Assembly (NCBI GenBank): GCA_020850415.1
Contig: JADZER010000031.1
Location: forward strand, 1-55,875
Reading direction: 5' to 3'
Length of the DNA: 55,875 nucleotides
DNA from: Phycisphaerales bacterium
GTDB lineage: Bacteria > Planctomycetota > Phycisphaerae > Phycisphaerales > UBA1924
Each line of letters starts with the position of its first letter. Positions within the stretch are counted from its first letter, which is position 1. Of this stretch, positions 29,188 to 37,115 are shown one piece after another. The translations under genes were made by a program, and so were the position numbers. The notes below the pieces were generated by a model, which saw only the letters and a program-made list of their open reading frames with translations, was not told the DNA's origin and did not search any database.

Positions 29188-29871
29188 TCAGTCCATGTCG
29201 AGATCCTCGACGAACCGGCTCTCGAGCTTGATCTTGTCCATGTCAATCCCGAGCTGCTCCCCCACGAGTCGGATGACCCGTGCCTCGATCTCGCCCCGCG
29301 AGAGCTCTGTCGCCTCGTGGGCACGCATCTGCCGACACCCGCGGACAGCATCGCCGAGCGTCACGACCCCAGGCGGCATCCCGCGCCGGAGCGTGGACAA
29401 CACCATGGCCGCACACCATGCCTCGACGAGCAAGGCGAAGCACAGAGCCGGCGATCGACCGATGACCGCCACCGCAACAGTTGCCGCAGCGAGAATCCCA
29501 AAGAGAGAAAGGACCAGCACATCCACAACCGCCGGCCGCCGCAGCCGCGGGAGTCCGACGCCCGCGCGTCGTGCCGATTCCCACAGCCTCCGACGCGCCC
29601 ACCACCCCGCAAGACCCCGCGAGAAGTCGGAGAACGAGGTCCGTGGGCGCAGACGCACACCGGCGAGCTCGGGCTCCTCGGCCCACGCCGCGCGCAGCCG
29701 GTCGAAGAGCTCACGACCTGGGCACGACGACTCGAGCACGAACCGAAGGTGCCGCTCGACCAAATCCACGAAGTCCCGCACCGTTCGGACACGCTCGCAT
29801 TCGGCATCGGGTAGATCGATGCCGAACTCGTCCTCCGCCTCCATCACCATCTCAACACTGTCCAAGCCCAT
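29188..29871 (-). CDS. membrane protein with acyl-carrier-protein halves at its two ends in swapped order
   Basis: A 227-residue protein. It begins MGLDSVEMVMEAEDEFGIDL: the 4'-phosphopantetheine-accepting serine motif (Ser5) and the helices that follow it in an acyl carrier protein. It ends VIRLVGEQLGID...FVEDLDMD, which is the first helix and loop of an acyl carrier protein, stopping just where the Ser motif would follow. Between them are a Trp/Arg-rich segment (about 85-112) and two membrane helices (about 115-136 and 142-160). The start is secure: an in-frame TAG lies 12 nt upstream, with no start codon between. That TAG is the stop of the alpha/beta hydrolase gene. The ends could fold into one permuted ACP or pair between subunits. 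Function unknown. Confidence 0.75.
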   Translation of the reverse strand: MGLDSVEMVMEAEDEFGIDLPDAECERVRTVRDFVDLVERHLRFVLESSCPGRELFDRLRAAWAEEPELAGVRLRPRTSFSDFSRGLAGWWARRRLWESARRAGVGLPRLRRPAVVDVLVLSLFGILAAATVAVAVIGRSPALCFALLVEAWCAAMVLSTLRRGMPPGVVTLGDAVRGCRQMRAHEATELSRGEIEARVIRLVGEQLGIDMDKIKLESRFVEDLDMD

Positions 29872-29883
29872 GAGGCACCTCGC

Positions 29884-30645
29884 CTACGGCCCCCGCCTAC
29901 CCCCAGAGGGCGCAACCAATGGTAGCACCGGGCGCCCACGACCGATCGCGCCCAGGCCGTCCACGATGTCCCCAAGCCACGCGTTCGTTTCCTCCGCGTG
30001 CGACAGGCTCAACAGGTGCCCGGCGCCGCGGATGATCACGCCCGCATTCTCCCGCGGCGGACGGATGATGATGTCCCTCGACCCGTGGATCCGGTGGATC
30101 GGCGCCCCCGGCAGCGTCTCCGGCCGCCACGCCGTGACCGCGCGCGAGGCCCACCGGATGAACCCCGTCGGCGTCGCGGCCAGCATGTCCAGGAACAGCC
30201 CGCGGTTCTCCCGTCCCGCCGAGCAAAACAACGGCGCGCCCAGCGGCGTCAACCACCGGCCCGCCTCGATCGCCCCGCCCGGCAGCGGGCGCGCCGCCCG
30301 CTCGACCGCCCGCAGCCAGCCCCAGACCTCGCCCCCCGAGAGCGCGCTGCCGATCAGCACCACCGCGCTGGGCCGCAGCAGCCGTGCCATCTCGAGCGCC
30401 ACCATCCCGCCCATCGACGACCCGCCCAGGATGTACGGCCCCTCCGGCTCCTCGAAGCGCTCCGCCAGTCTCGCCGCGTAGGCCGCGAGTGATTCTCGCC
30501 CCTCCGGCTCGATCCGCTCGAGCACGCGCAGCCCCGGGAACGCCCGCTTCTGCGCCCCAAACAGCCGCCCGTCGGCCCCCAGCCCGGGCAACAACACCAC
30601 CGGCAGGTCAGCCCCCCGCGCGAACTCGCCGTCACTCGCACCCAC
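29884..30645 (-). CDS. alpha/beta hydrolase
   Basis: A 253-residue alpha/beta hydrolase. It has the oxyanion-side motif LLPGLGADGRLF, the nucleophile elbow GGSSMGG (Ser77 as nucleophile), Asp191 in HGSRD and His210 in GAGHLL, a full triad. The size and simple cap suggest an esterase or thioesterase. Located 12 nt upstream of the ACP-like gene and in the same frame, it may cleave an acyl group carried by that protein; this is inference. The GTG at 30645 lies inside a short tandem repeat, so the true start could be slightly different. Confidence 0.82.
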   Translation of the reverse strand: MGASDGEFARGADLPVVLLPGLGADGRLFGAQKRAFPGLRVLERIEPEGRESLAAYAARLAERFEEPEGPYILGGSSMGGMVALEMARLLRPSAVVLIGSALSGGEVWGWLRAVERAARPLPGGAIEAGRWLTPLGAPLFCSAGRENRGLFLDMLAATPTGFIRWASRAVTAWRPETLPGAPIHRIHGSRDIIIRPPRENAGVIIRGAGHLLSLSHAEETNAWLGDIVDGLGAIGRGRPVLPLVAPSGGRRGP

Positions 30646-30686
30646 TCACCCACTCACCCCTTCACCCACTCACCCACTCACGCCCT
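30641..30686. repeat. short tandem repeat of CACTCACC-like units
   Basis: Five to six imperfect copies of an 8-nt unit (CCACTCAC / CCTTCAC) fill the 49-nt gap between the SecA-like gene and the hydrolase gene and run into the hydrolase start codon. Copy-number change could shift or remove the start. Confidence 0.7.
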
Positions 30687-30694
30687 CATCCCCC

Positions 30695-32692
30695 CTACGC
30701 CCCCGGCAGATACTTCTCCATCCAGTCGTCCTGCCGCAACACCGCCTCGCGTCCGCGCCGGGCGTGGGCCTCGCTCCGCCGCTGCGCCAGCCGGAACAGC
30801 CGGCGCACCAGCGGCGAGCCGGTGATCTCCTCGCCGCCGGTCGACCGCAGCGCCGCCTGCCCCAGCCGCTTGGTGTGCTGGCGCACCAGCTCGTCGTCGA
30901 GCGAGACGAAGGTCTGCGCCGAGCCCGGGTCGCCCTGCCGCCCAGCGCGCCCGATGAACTGCCGGTCGATCCGCTGGGCCCCGTGCATCTCGGTCAGCAT
31001 CACATGCAGCCCCCCCGCCTCCCGGGCCGCGGCGTCGAGCAGGATGTCTGTCCCGCGCCCCGCCATGTTCGTCGCCACCGTGATCGCCGGCTCCTGGCCC
31101 GCCTTGCGCCCCTGCCCGGCGTGCGCGATCAGCTCGGCCTCCTCCTTGTCGTGCAGCGCGTTGAGCACCGTGTGCGTCAGGCCACGGTTGCTCAGCCGCT
31201 CGGCAAGGAACTCGCTGGCCGCGATGGACCGCGTCCCCACCAGCACCGGACGCCCCGCCCTGTGCAGCTCCGCGATGGACCCGATGATCGCGTGCCACTT
31301 CGCGTCCCCCGTCCGGAACACCCGCGTCGGCCACTGCCCGCGGATCAGCGGCCGGTTCGTCGGCACCACCACCACCGGGCGCCCGTACACCTTCTCCATC
31401 TCCCCCGTCGCGTCCGCGGCCGTGCCGGTCATGCCGCACAGGAACGGGTACGACCGGAAGAACCGCTGGAAGCTCATCCGCGCCAGCGTCTCGCGGTCGG
31501 CGGTGACGGTGACGCCCTCCTTGGCCTCGACCGCCTGGTGCAGGCCGTGCTCCCACGAGCGGTCGGGCAGGAACCGCCCCGTGTACTCGTCCACGATCAC
31601 GATGCGCCCGTCGACGGTGTGGTACTGCTGCCCGTGCTTGTAGCAGTGCTTGGCGACCAGCGCCTGGCGCACCAGCTCCTCGGCACGGCGCGTCGCGCGC
31701 CACAGCGGCTCGCCCCCGGCCGCCAGATCGCCGAACATCCCCTCGAGCCGCGCCTCGCCCCGACGCTTCAGCTCCGCCCGGCGCTTCACATGCTCGATCC
31801 TGTAGTCCGGCCCCTCGTCCAGCCTGGCCGCCAGCCCCGCCGCCGTGCGGTAGACCTCCGACATCTCGTCTTCCTGCCGGCTCCTCGCGATGATCAGCGG
31901 CACGACGCCCTCGTCGATCAGCACCGCGTCGGCCTCGTCCACCAGGCACGCCTGCAGCCCGGGCACCAGCGGCCCCCCGCCCCGCTGCACCAGCTGCTGC
32001 CGGCCCGCCCACGCGCTGAGCATCTGCCCCATCCGGATCTGGTCGCGCAGGTAGTCGGCCGTGATCTGCTTGGGCGTGCCGTACACGATCTGCCGCGCGT
32101 ACACCTCGAACCGCGCCGCCTGGTCCATCTCCTGCTGGATCGCCCCCACCGCCAGCAGGCAGCGGTTGTAGATCGGCGCCCGGCTCTCCGCGTCGCGCCG
32201 CGCGAGGTAGTCGTTCACCGTGAGCACATGCAGGTGCTTGTGCTTCCACGCGAGCAGCGGCGCCGCGATCGACCCCGTCAGCGTCTTGCCCTCGCCCGTC
32301 AGCATCTCGACGATCCGCCCGTGGTAGAGCGCCAGCGCCCCCATGAGCTGCACGACGAAGGGCTCCTCGCCGGTCACGCGCCTCGCGACCTCGCGCGTCA
32401 GCGCCAGCGACCGCCGCACCAGCGCGTCGTCCTCCCGCCCGCGCACGAACCGGTCCCGCGCCTCCCGGATCTGCTCGTCGAGCGCCGCCTCCGCCAGCCC
32501 GCGGATCGACGGCGACAGCCTGTCGATCTCCCTGGCCTGCGCCATCAGCCACGCCGGCCGCGCCCGCAGGTTCCGCGCCCGCACCACCGCCTTGTTCGCC
32601 AGCGCGTCAAGACCCTTCGGCACCTCCGGCCTCCGCCGCCGGCTCCGCACCGCCTCGTACATCGCGTGGTATTTGGTGAGGGCCTGGGTCAA
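30695..32692 (-). CDS. shortened SecA-like translocase ATPase
   Basis: A 665-residue protein with the SecA motor: Walker A MLTGEGKTLT (130-139), TVNDYLARRDAE, DEAD box in VDEADAVLIDEG (252-255), VDEYTGRFLPDRSWEHGLHQAVEAKEGV, MTGTA, TNMAGRGTDI (541-550) and QFIGRAGRQGDPGS. Canonical SecA is about 830-950 residues; here the helical scaffold/wing region is mostly absent and the C-terminal zinc-binding tail is missing. It is therefore not the housekeeping SecA but an accessory SecA-type ATPase. It sits downstream of the HlyD and M50 genes. Start TTG at 32692 gives a good N-terminal helix; an ATG at 32662 is an alternative. Confidence 0.88.
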   Translation of the reverse strand: MTQALTKYHAMYEAVRSRRRRPEVPKGLDALANKAVVRARNLRARPAWLMAQAREIDRLSPSIRGLAEAALDEQIREARDRFVRGREDDALVRRSLALTREVARRVTGEEPFVVQLMGALALYHGRIVEMLTGEGKTLTGSIAAPLLAWKHKHLHVLTVNDYLARRDAESRAPIYNRCLLAVGAIQQEMDQAARFEVYARQIVYGTPKQITADYLRDQIRMGQMLSAWAGRQQLVQRGGGPLVPGLQACLVDEADAVLIDEGVVPLIIARSRQEDEMSEVYRTAAGLAARLDEGPDYRIEHVKRRAELKRRGEARLEGMFGDLAAGGEPLWRATRRAEELVRQALVAKHCYKHGQQYHTVDGRIVIVDEYTGRFLPDRSWEHGLHQAVEAKEGVTVTADRETLARMSFQRFFRSYPFLCGMTGTAADATGEMEKVYGRPVVVVPTNRPLIRGQWPTRVFRTGDAKWHAIIGSIAELHRAGRPVLVGTRSIAASEFLAERLSNRGLTHTVLNALHDKEEAELIAHAGQGRKAGQEPAITVATNMAGRGTDILLDAAAREAGGLHVMLTEMHGAQRIDRQFIGRAGRQGDPGSAQTFVSLDDELVRQHTKRLGQAALRSTGGEEITGSPLVRRLFRLAQRRSEAHARRGREAVLRQDDWMEKYLPGA

Positions 32693-32708
32693 GGAGAAGC
32701 CTCAAAAA

Positions 32709-32832
32709 CTCAAAGCGAAAAACTCAAAGCTCAAATGAAGGCAGGACGGTCGGCGCGATCTACTCCTACTCCAATTCCTACTCCTATTCCTACCCCGTCT
32801 CTCCATGTGAGCTTTTCGCTTTTCGCTTTGAG
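32709..32832. repeat. intergenic inverted-repeat element, copy 1
   Basis: The arms CTCAAAGCGAAAAACTCAAAG... (32709-32733) and its near-complement (32808-32832) match at 22 of 25 positions. The 74-nt interior contains AAGGCAGG and a degenerate run of CCTACT/CCTATT hexamers. It fills the gap between the M50 gene and the SecA-like gene. The left arm is identical over 25 nt to that of the second copy at 35022. Confidence 0.75.
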
Positions 32833-32834
32833 CC

Positions 32835-35015
32835 CTATATGTTCACCTTCCCCTGCACCATCTTGTGCAGCCGGTCCAGCCACTGCACCAGCAGCGGCTT
32901 GCTCGGCAGCGTGAACCGAAGCGCCACCCGCTCGCCCGGCATGCCCAGCCACCCCTCGTCGGGCGCCGCCCCCTCCGCGTGCGCCAGACGCAGGTACATC
33001 TTCAGCTGCGGGTCCTTCGCCAGCAGGCCCGACCGCTGCTCGGGGTCCGTCTCGATCTGCCCGCCCCCCTGGGCCGTGAACGACGCGTGCGGCAGGCTCT
33101 TCTGCAACGCCACCACGCGCTCCACATCCGCCCCCAACGCGTCCTGCACCCGCGAGTACAGACGAACCTCCGCCGTGAATTCCTCCAGCCCCAGCGCCGT
33201 CGGCCACGCCGCCTCACGCTGGTCCAGCAGCGCCACCACCCGCAGGTCCGCCGGGTCCACCACCTGGCACGCCGCGGCCCCCTGCTCCACGAAGCTGCCC
33301 ACCATCTGCTGCAAGTCCTGCCCCACCACCCGCCCGTCGTGCGGCGCCCGCACCACCAGCCTGCCCAGCCGCTCCCGCACATACGCCGCCTGCTCGTGCA
33401 ACGCCGCGAGCTGCTCCCGGGCGATCTGCGCCGCCGCCGCCTGGTCGTTGCCCATCGCCCGCTGCTCGGTCGCCTCCGCCTCCGCGATCTGCGCCTCGAG
33501 CTGGGCCAGCTGCGCGACCATCTGATCGTTCGAACAGGTCAGCAGCGGGTCGCCCGCGCGGACGAACTGCCCCGGCCGCACATGCGCCGCCTGCACGAAC
33601 CCGGTCGTGCCGAAGAACACCCCCGTGTCCTCCACGCTCTCGATCACCCCCCGGGCCCGACGGTGGTCGTCGAACGGGATCAGCCCGATCGCCCCGAACA
33701 GGAGCGCGAACGACGCCAGGCTCGTCGCGATCACCCGCCCGCGGCAGTCCGCGATGTTCGACCCCGTCGCCAGCCAGTGCACGAACTTGCCCACCGGCAG
33801 CACAAACCACATCACCCCCGTCCACACCGCCAGCACCAGCCCGATCGCGAACAGCCGGCCCATCACGCTCAGCGTGATCGAGATGAACAGGAACACCCGG
33901 TACACCATCGCCGCAACGCCGTAGACGACCAGGATCGTCGCCTCCGCCGGCGAGCCGGTCGGCGGCGTCTCGTTCTTCAGCCGGAAGACATGCACCTTCC
34001 AGAGGTACTGCAGCATCTTCATCGACCGCTGCATCAGGTTGGGCACCTCCAGCAGGTCCGAGAGGATGAAGTACCCGTCGAACCGCATCAGCGGGTTGGC
34101 GTTGAAGAGGATCGTCGAGAGGCTCGCGGTGAACATCGCGTTGTACGCGACCTGGCGCACCACCGAGCCGTCCGGCGAGTTCTTCCAGATCAGCGCCGCC
34201 ACCGACGCCACGAACAGCTCGAAGATCATGCCCCCGGCGCCCACCGCCATCCGCTTCCACTTGCTCGGCAGCGCCCACGCCGCCGAGGCGTCCACATACG
34301 GCGCCGGGAACAGCACCAGCAGCATGAACCCGAACTCGGGCACCTGCCCGCCGTACCGCTTGCAGATCACCCCGTGCCCGGTCTCGTGGATCGCCTTCGT
34401 GACGATGAACACCACGATCAGCCAGCCCCAGTTCGCCGGCGCGATCGCCGAGTCGAACCCGCTCTTGAGCGTCTCCCACTCCGGCAGCACCTGCGCCATC
34501 GCGAAGATCACGAACAGCGCCCACAGCCCGAACCCCCACACATTCAGCAACGGACGCAGCAGGGGCTCGATCCACGCCAGGTACCGGTCCGGGTTGAACA
34601 CCCGGATCTTGAAGTACATGATCCCGATCGCCTGCTGCGTGGCCTTCTGCTTGGTCCGCTCCCGGCCCCGGCGCAGCAGCTGCTCGGTCTCCGGGCTCAC
34701 ATCCGCGCTCAGCAGGTTCGAGTTGTACAGCTGGCTGATGAGCTGGATCGCCTCCCCCTGCGTCGGCGCCGCGTCCCCGTGACGCTCCAGCACGATCTTC
34801 CAGATCTCCTCCACCGTCCGCGTCCCGTCGAACAGCCCCACGAACTCGTGCGCGATCGGGTTCAGCCGGTAGAACTGGTTGCTCGAAGGGTCCCGGACCA
34901 CATGCCACCGACGCCCGCGGTAGAACTGCCGCGTGATCTGCACATGCGGGCGCAGCCGAGGCTTCATCGCCCGCACGCGGTGCCAGAAGGGGGAGAATGT
35001 CGGGCGTTCAGCCAT
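32835..35015 (-). CDS. PqqD - M50 site-2-type metalloprotease - HlyD fusion
   Basis: A 726-residue membrane protein. Residues about 35-105 form a PqqD-like domain (NQFYRLNPIAHEFVGLFDGTR, EAIQLISQLYNSNLL). The M50 core has the zinc motif HETGH (His210, Glu211, His214) in a membrane helix and NANPLMRFDGYF with the third ligand Asp313, so the protease looks active. After further membrane helices, residues about 470-726 form a HlyD-like hairpin and barrel (FVQAAHVRPGQFVRAGDPLL, VRAPHDGRVVGQDLQQMVGSFV). PqqD modules bind leader peptides in peptide-maturation systems, so a substrate-recognising, membrane-cutting adaptor is plausible. It is 99 nt downstream of the GAF-HlyD gene. Confidence 0.88.
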   Translation of the reverse strand: MAERPTFSPFWHRVRAMKPRLRPHVQITRQFYRGRRWHVVRDPSSNQFYRLNPIAHEFVGLFDGTRTVEEIWKIVLERHGDAAPTQGEAIQLISQLYNSNLLSADVSPETEQLLRRGRERTKQKATQQAIGIMYFKIRVFNPDRYLAWIEPLLRPLLNVWGFGLWALFVIFAMAQVLPEWETLKSGFDSAIAPANWGWLIVVFIVTKAIHETGHGVICKRYGGQVPEFGFMLLVLFPAPYVDASAAWALPSKWKRMAVGAGGMIFELFVASVAALIWKNSPDGSVVRQVAYNAMFTASLSTILFNANPLMRFDGYFILSDLLEVPNLMQRSMKMLQYLWKVHVFRLKNETPPTGSPAEATILVVYGVAAMVYRVFLFISITLSVMGRLFAIGLVLAVWTGVMWFVLPVGKFVHWLATGSNIADCRGRVIATSLASFALLFGAIGLIPFDDHRRARGVIESVEDTGVFFGTTGFVQAAHVRPGQFVRAGDPLLTCSNDQMVAQLAQLEAQIAEAEATEQRAMGNDQAAAAQIAREQLAALHEQAAYVRERLGRLVVRAPHDGRVVGQDLQQMVGSFVEQGAAACQVVDPADLRVVALLDQREAAWPTALGLEEFTAEVRLYSRVQDALGADVERVVALQKSLPHASFTAQGGGQIETDPEQRSGLLAKDPQLKMYLRLAHAEGAAPDEGWLGMPGERVALRFTLPSKPLLVQWLDRLHKMVQGKVNI

Positions 35016-35021
35016 GCAAAC

Positions 35022-35113
35022 CTCAAAGCGAAAAACTCAAAGCTCAAATCAAGGCAGGGACCCCCGAACGCGATGTCTCAATGTGAGCCTTTCGCCTTTC
35101 GTTTTTCGCTTTC
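35022..35113. repeat. intergenic inverted-repeat element, copy 2
   Basis: The left arm (35022-35046) is identical over 25 nt to the left arm at 32709, followed by AATCAAGGCAGG as there. The right arm (about 35084-35113, TGAGCCTTTCGCC...) is a diverged complement. It occupies almost the whole gap between the GAF-HlyD and M50 genes. Confidence 0.75.
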
Positions 35114-35114
35114 C

Positions 35115-37115
35115 CTACCACCACAGCCACAGCCGCAGCGTGTCCCGGATCCGCCGCGTCCCGATATCCAGCAGGCTCCGCCGGCCCGTGTTGAACTTCG
35201 CCAGCCCCTCCATCCCCGGACGCATCCACGGCGCGCTCTGGTCCAGCGTGCCCCGCACCTCGAACGCGTTCCGCCGGTCCGCGTCCGGCTGCGCCAGCGG
35301 CACGATCTGCTGCACCGTGAAGCCGTACTGCCGGCCCGGGAACGCCTTGGTCGCGATCTGCCCGGTCGTCACATCCTCCCCGGAATCCCGGATCAGCGCG
35401 ATGTCCTTGTCGCTCACCTGCGCCACCAGCATCATCCGCTCCAGCGGAGCCACCAGATACAACGCCTGCCCCTGCTTGACCGACGACCCGATCATGTCCC
35501 GCAGGTCGCCCTCGATGATCGTCCCGTCGATCGGCGCCGTGATCGTCGCCTTGCCGATCAGCACATCGTACAGCCCGATCTTCGCCCGCGCCTGCTCGGC
35601 CTGGGCGCTCGACTGCTTGTACTCGTCGAGCTTGCCCTGCGCCAGCGCCGCGTCCGCCCGCTTGCTCGCCTCCTCAAGCTGGTTGGCCGCGTCCAGACGC
35701 TGCAGCTTGAGCTCGGTCGTGTCCAGCACCGCCAGCACATCCCCCGCCTTCACCGGCACGCCCGACTCGATCCCCGCCGGCACACTCGCGATCAGCCCGT
35801 CGAACGGCACGCTGATCGTCCGCTGCGTCTCGGCCCGCAGCACCACCGGCGCCTCGATCCGGTACTCCACCCGCACCAGGATCACCGCCAAAACCACCAC
35901 CGTCGCCGCCACCGCCGCCAGCTTCCACACCGTGTGCTTGGTCCCCACCGCCCACGACCCGGCCTTGAGCAGCGCGTCGTAGCCCCGCAGCGCCAGGTTC
36001 CGGTCGTCGCTCCGACGCAGCGCCAGCACCGGCGCGAGCAGGTCCATCGTGCTCTGGAGCAGCTCCAGCATCGCCAGGTCGATCCGACCCTCGCCGGTCG
36101 ACTCGATCGTCAGCACCCCCAGCACATCCTCGTCCACCCGCAGCGGCAGCGACGCGATCTTCATCTTCGCGTCGCTCGACGCCAGCTCCCGGTGCGCGTG
36201 CGTGATCGCCTGCGACAGCAGCACATCCGCGTCCTCGCCCGGACGCATCGCCCGCTCCGGCGGCTGGGGGTACAGCACCGGCTGGTCCTGGTCGAAGCAC
36301 TCGTCCATCGCCGCCTCGAGCTTGATGACCATCGTCATCCGCCGGTCGATGAACTCCGTGTCGCTGATCGCCACCGTCTTGACCGTCGCCCCCTCGCCCT
36401 TGCGCCCGATGCCCTTGGCCCACCCCAGCGCCACCCGGTCGGCCCCGAGCTGCCTCGACAGGTCGTTGACCAGCTGGATCCCCGCCCCCCGGAAGTTCGG
36501 CGCGGTATTGATCGACGCGATCAGACGCGTCGCCAGGTCCAGCGACATGCTCGCCGCCCGCGTCCGCGCCAGCATCTGGTTCGCCGCGTGGCCGTGCACA
36601 TACCCGCACATCAGCTCGACCAACGCCACCGTCGTCTGCAGCGCCTGCTGCGACCGCGCGTCCAGCAGCAGCGTGATCACATGACGCACCCCCGCCGGCG
36701 AATCCCCCGCCCCGCGCCCCAGCGGCACCGCGATCAGGTACCCCTTGTGCCCCGACTCGTAGAACTGCGTCGGTTCCTCGATCCCGAACAACGCCACCTT
36801 CCCAGAGATCGCCGACTCACGAACCGCCGACCGGCAGTCCCGCGACTGCTCCACCTGAGACTCGCCAACCGGGCCCGGCGAACGCTCCTGCTCGGGCAGC
36901 ACCGGCCACACCGCCAGCGCCCGAGGCTCGACCTCCGCCCCCGCGTCGTCCTCCGCCGAGCCGGCCGCGAACAGCACCGCCTGACGAGCCCCGCTCGCCT
37001 GCGCCAGCACCGACAAGAGCCGCATCAGGAACGACCGGTCGTCCGGCGCCGAAGCCGTCAGCTCCGCCACCACCCGCTGCCAGCCCGGCGCCCGCAGTTT
37101 CGAGAGATCGATCAC
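35115..37115 (-). CDS. GAF-domain / HlyD-type membrane-fusion protein
   Basis: A 666-residue protein. The N-terminal cytoplasmic part (about 1-390) holds one or two GAF-like domains, with FRGAGIQLVNDLSRQLGADRVALGW, IASLPLRVDEDVLGVLTIEST and a helix rich in Leu before the membrane. A single membrane helix (about 398-418) leads into a periplasmic HlyD section: ISVPFDGLIASVPAGIESGVPVKAGDVLAVLD (first lipoyl half), an alpha-hairpin (about 468-515), TITAPIDGTIIEGDLRDMIGSSVKQG (second half) and a beta-barrel. A small-ligand or redox-sensing GAF module coupled to an adaptor suggests regulated export. Its start overlaps the end of the first HlyD gene by 4 nt. Confidence 0.88.
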   Translation of the reverse strand: MIDLSKLRAPGWQRVVAELTASAPDDRSFLMRLLSVLAQASGARQAVLFAAGSAEDDAGAEVEPRALAVWPVLPEQERSPGPVGESQVEQSRDCRSAVRESAISGKVALFGIEEPTQFYESGHKGYLIAVPLGRGAGDSPAGVRHVITLLLDARSQQALQTTVALVELMCGYVHGHAANQMLARTRAASMSLDLATRLIASINTAPNFRGAGIQLVNDLSRQLGADRVALGWAKGIGRKGEGATVKTVAISDTEFIDRRMTMVIKLEAAMDECFDQDQPVLYPQPPERAMRPGEDADVLLSQAITHAHRELASSDAKMKIASLPLRVDEDVLGVLTIESTGEGRIDLAMLELLQSTMDLLAPVLALRRSDDRNLALRGYDALLKAGSWAVGTKHTVWKLAAVAATVVVLAVILVRVEYRIEAPVVLRAETQRTISVPFDGLIASVPAGIESGVPVKAGDVLAVLDTTELKLQRLDAANQLEEASKRADAALAQGKLDEYKQSSAQAEQARAKIGLYDVLIGKATITAPIDGTIIEGDLRDMIGSSVKQGQALYLVAPLERMMLVAQVSDKDIALIRDSGEDVTTGQIATKAFPGRQYGFTVQQIVPLAQPDADRRNAFEVRGTLDQSAPWMRPGMEGLAKFNTGRRSLLDIGTRRIRDTLRLWLWW

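Noticed and set aside
30641..30686. CRISPR-like array
   Set aside because: The unit is 8 nt with no spacers and no cas genes are nearby.
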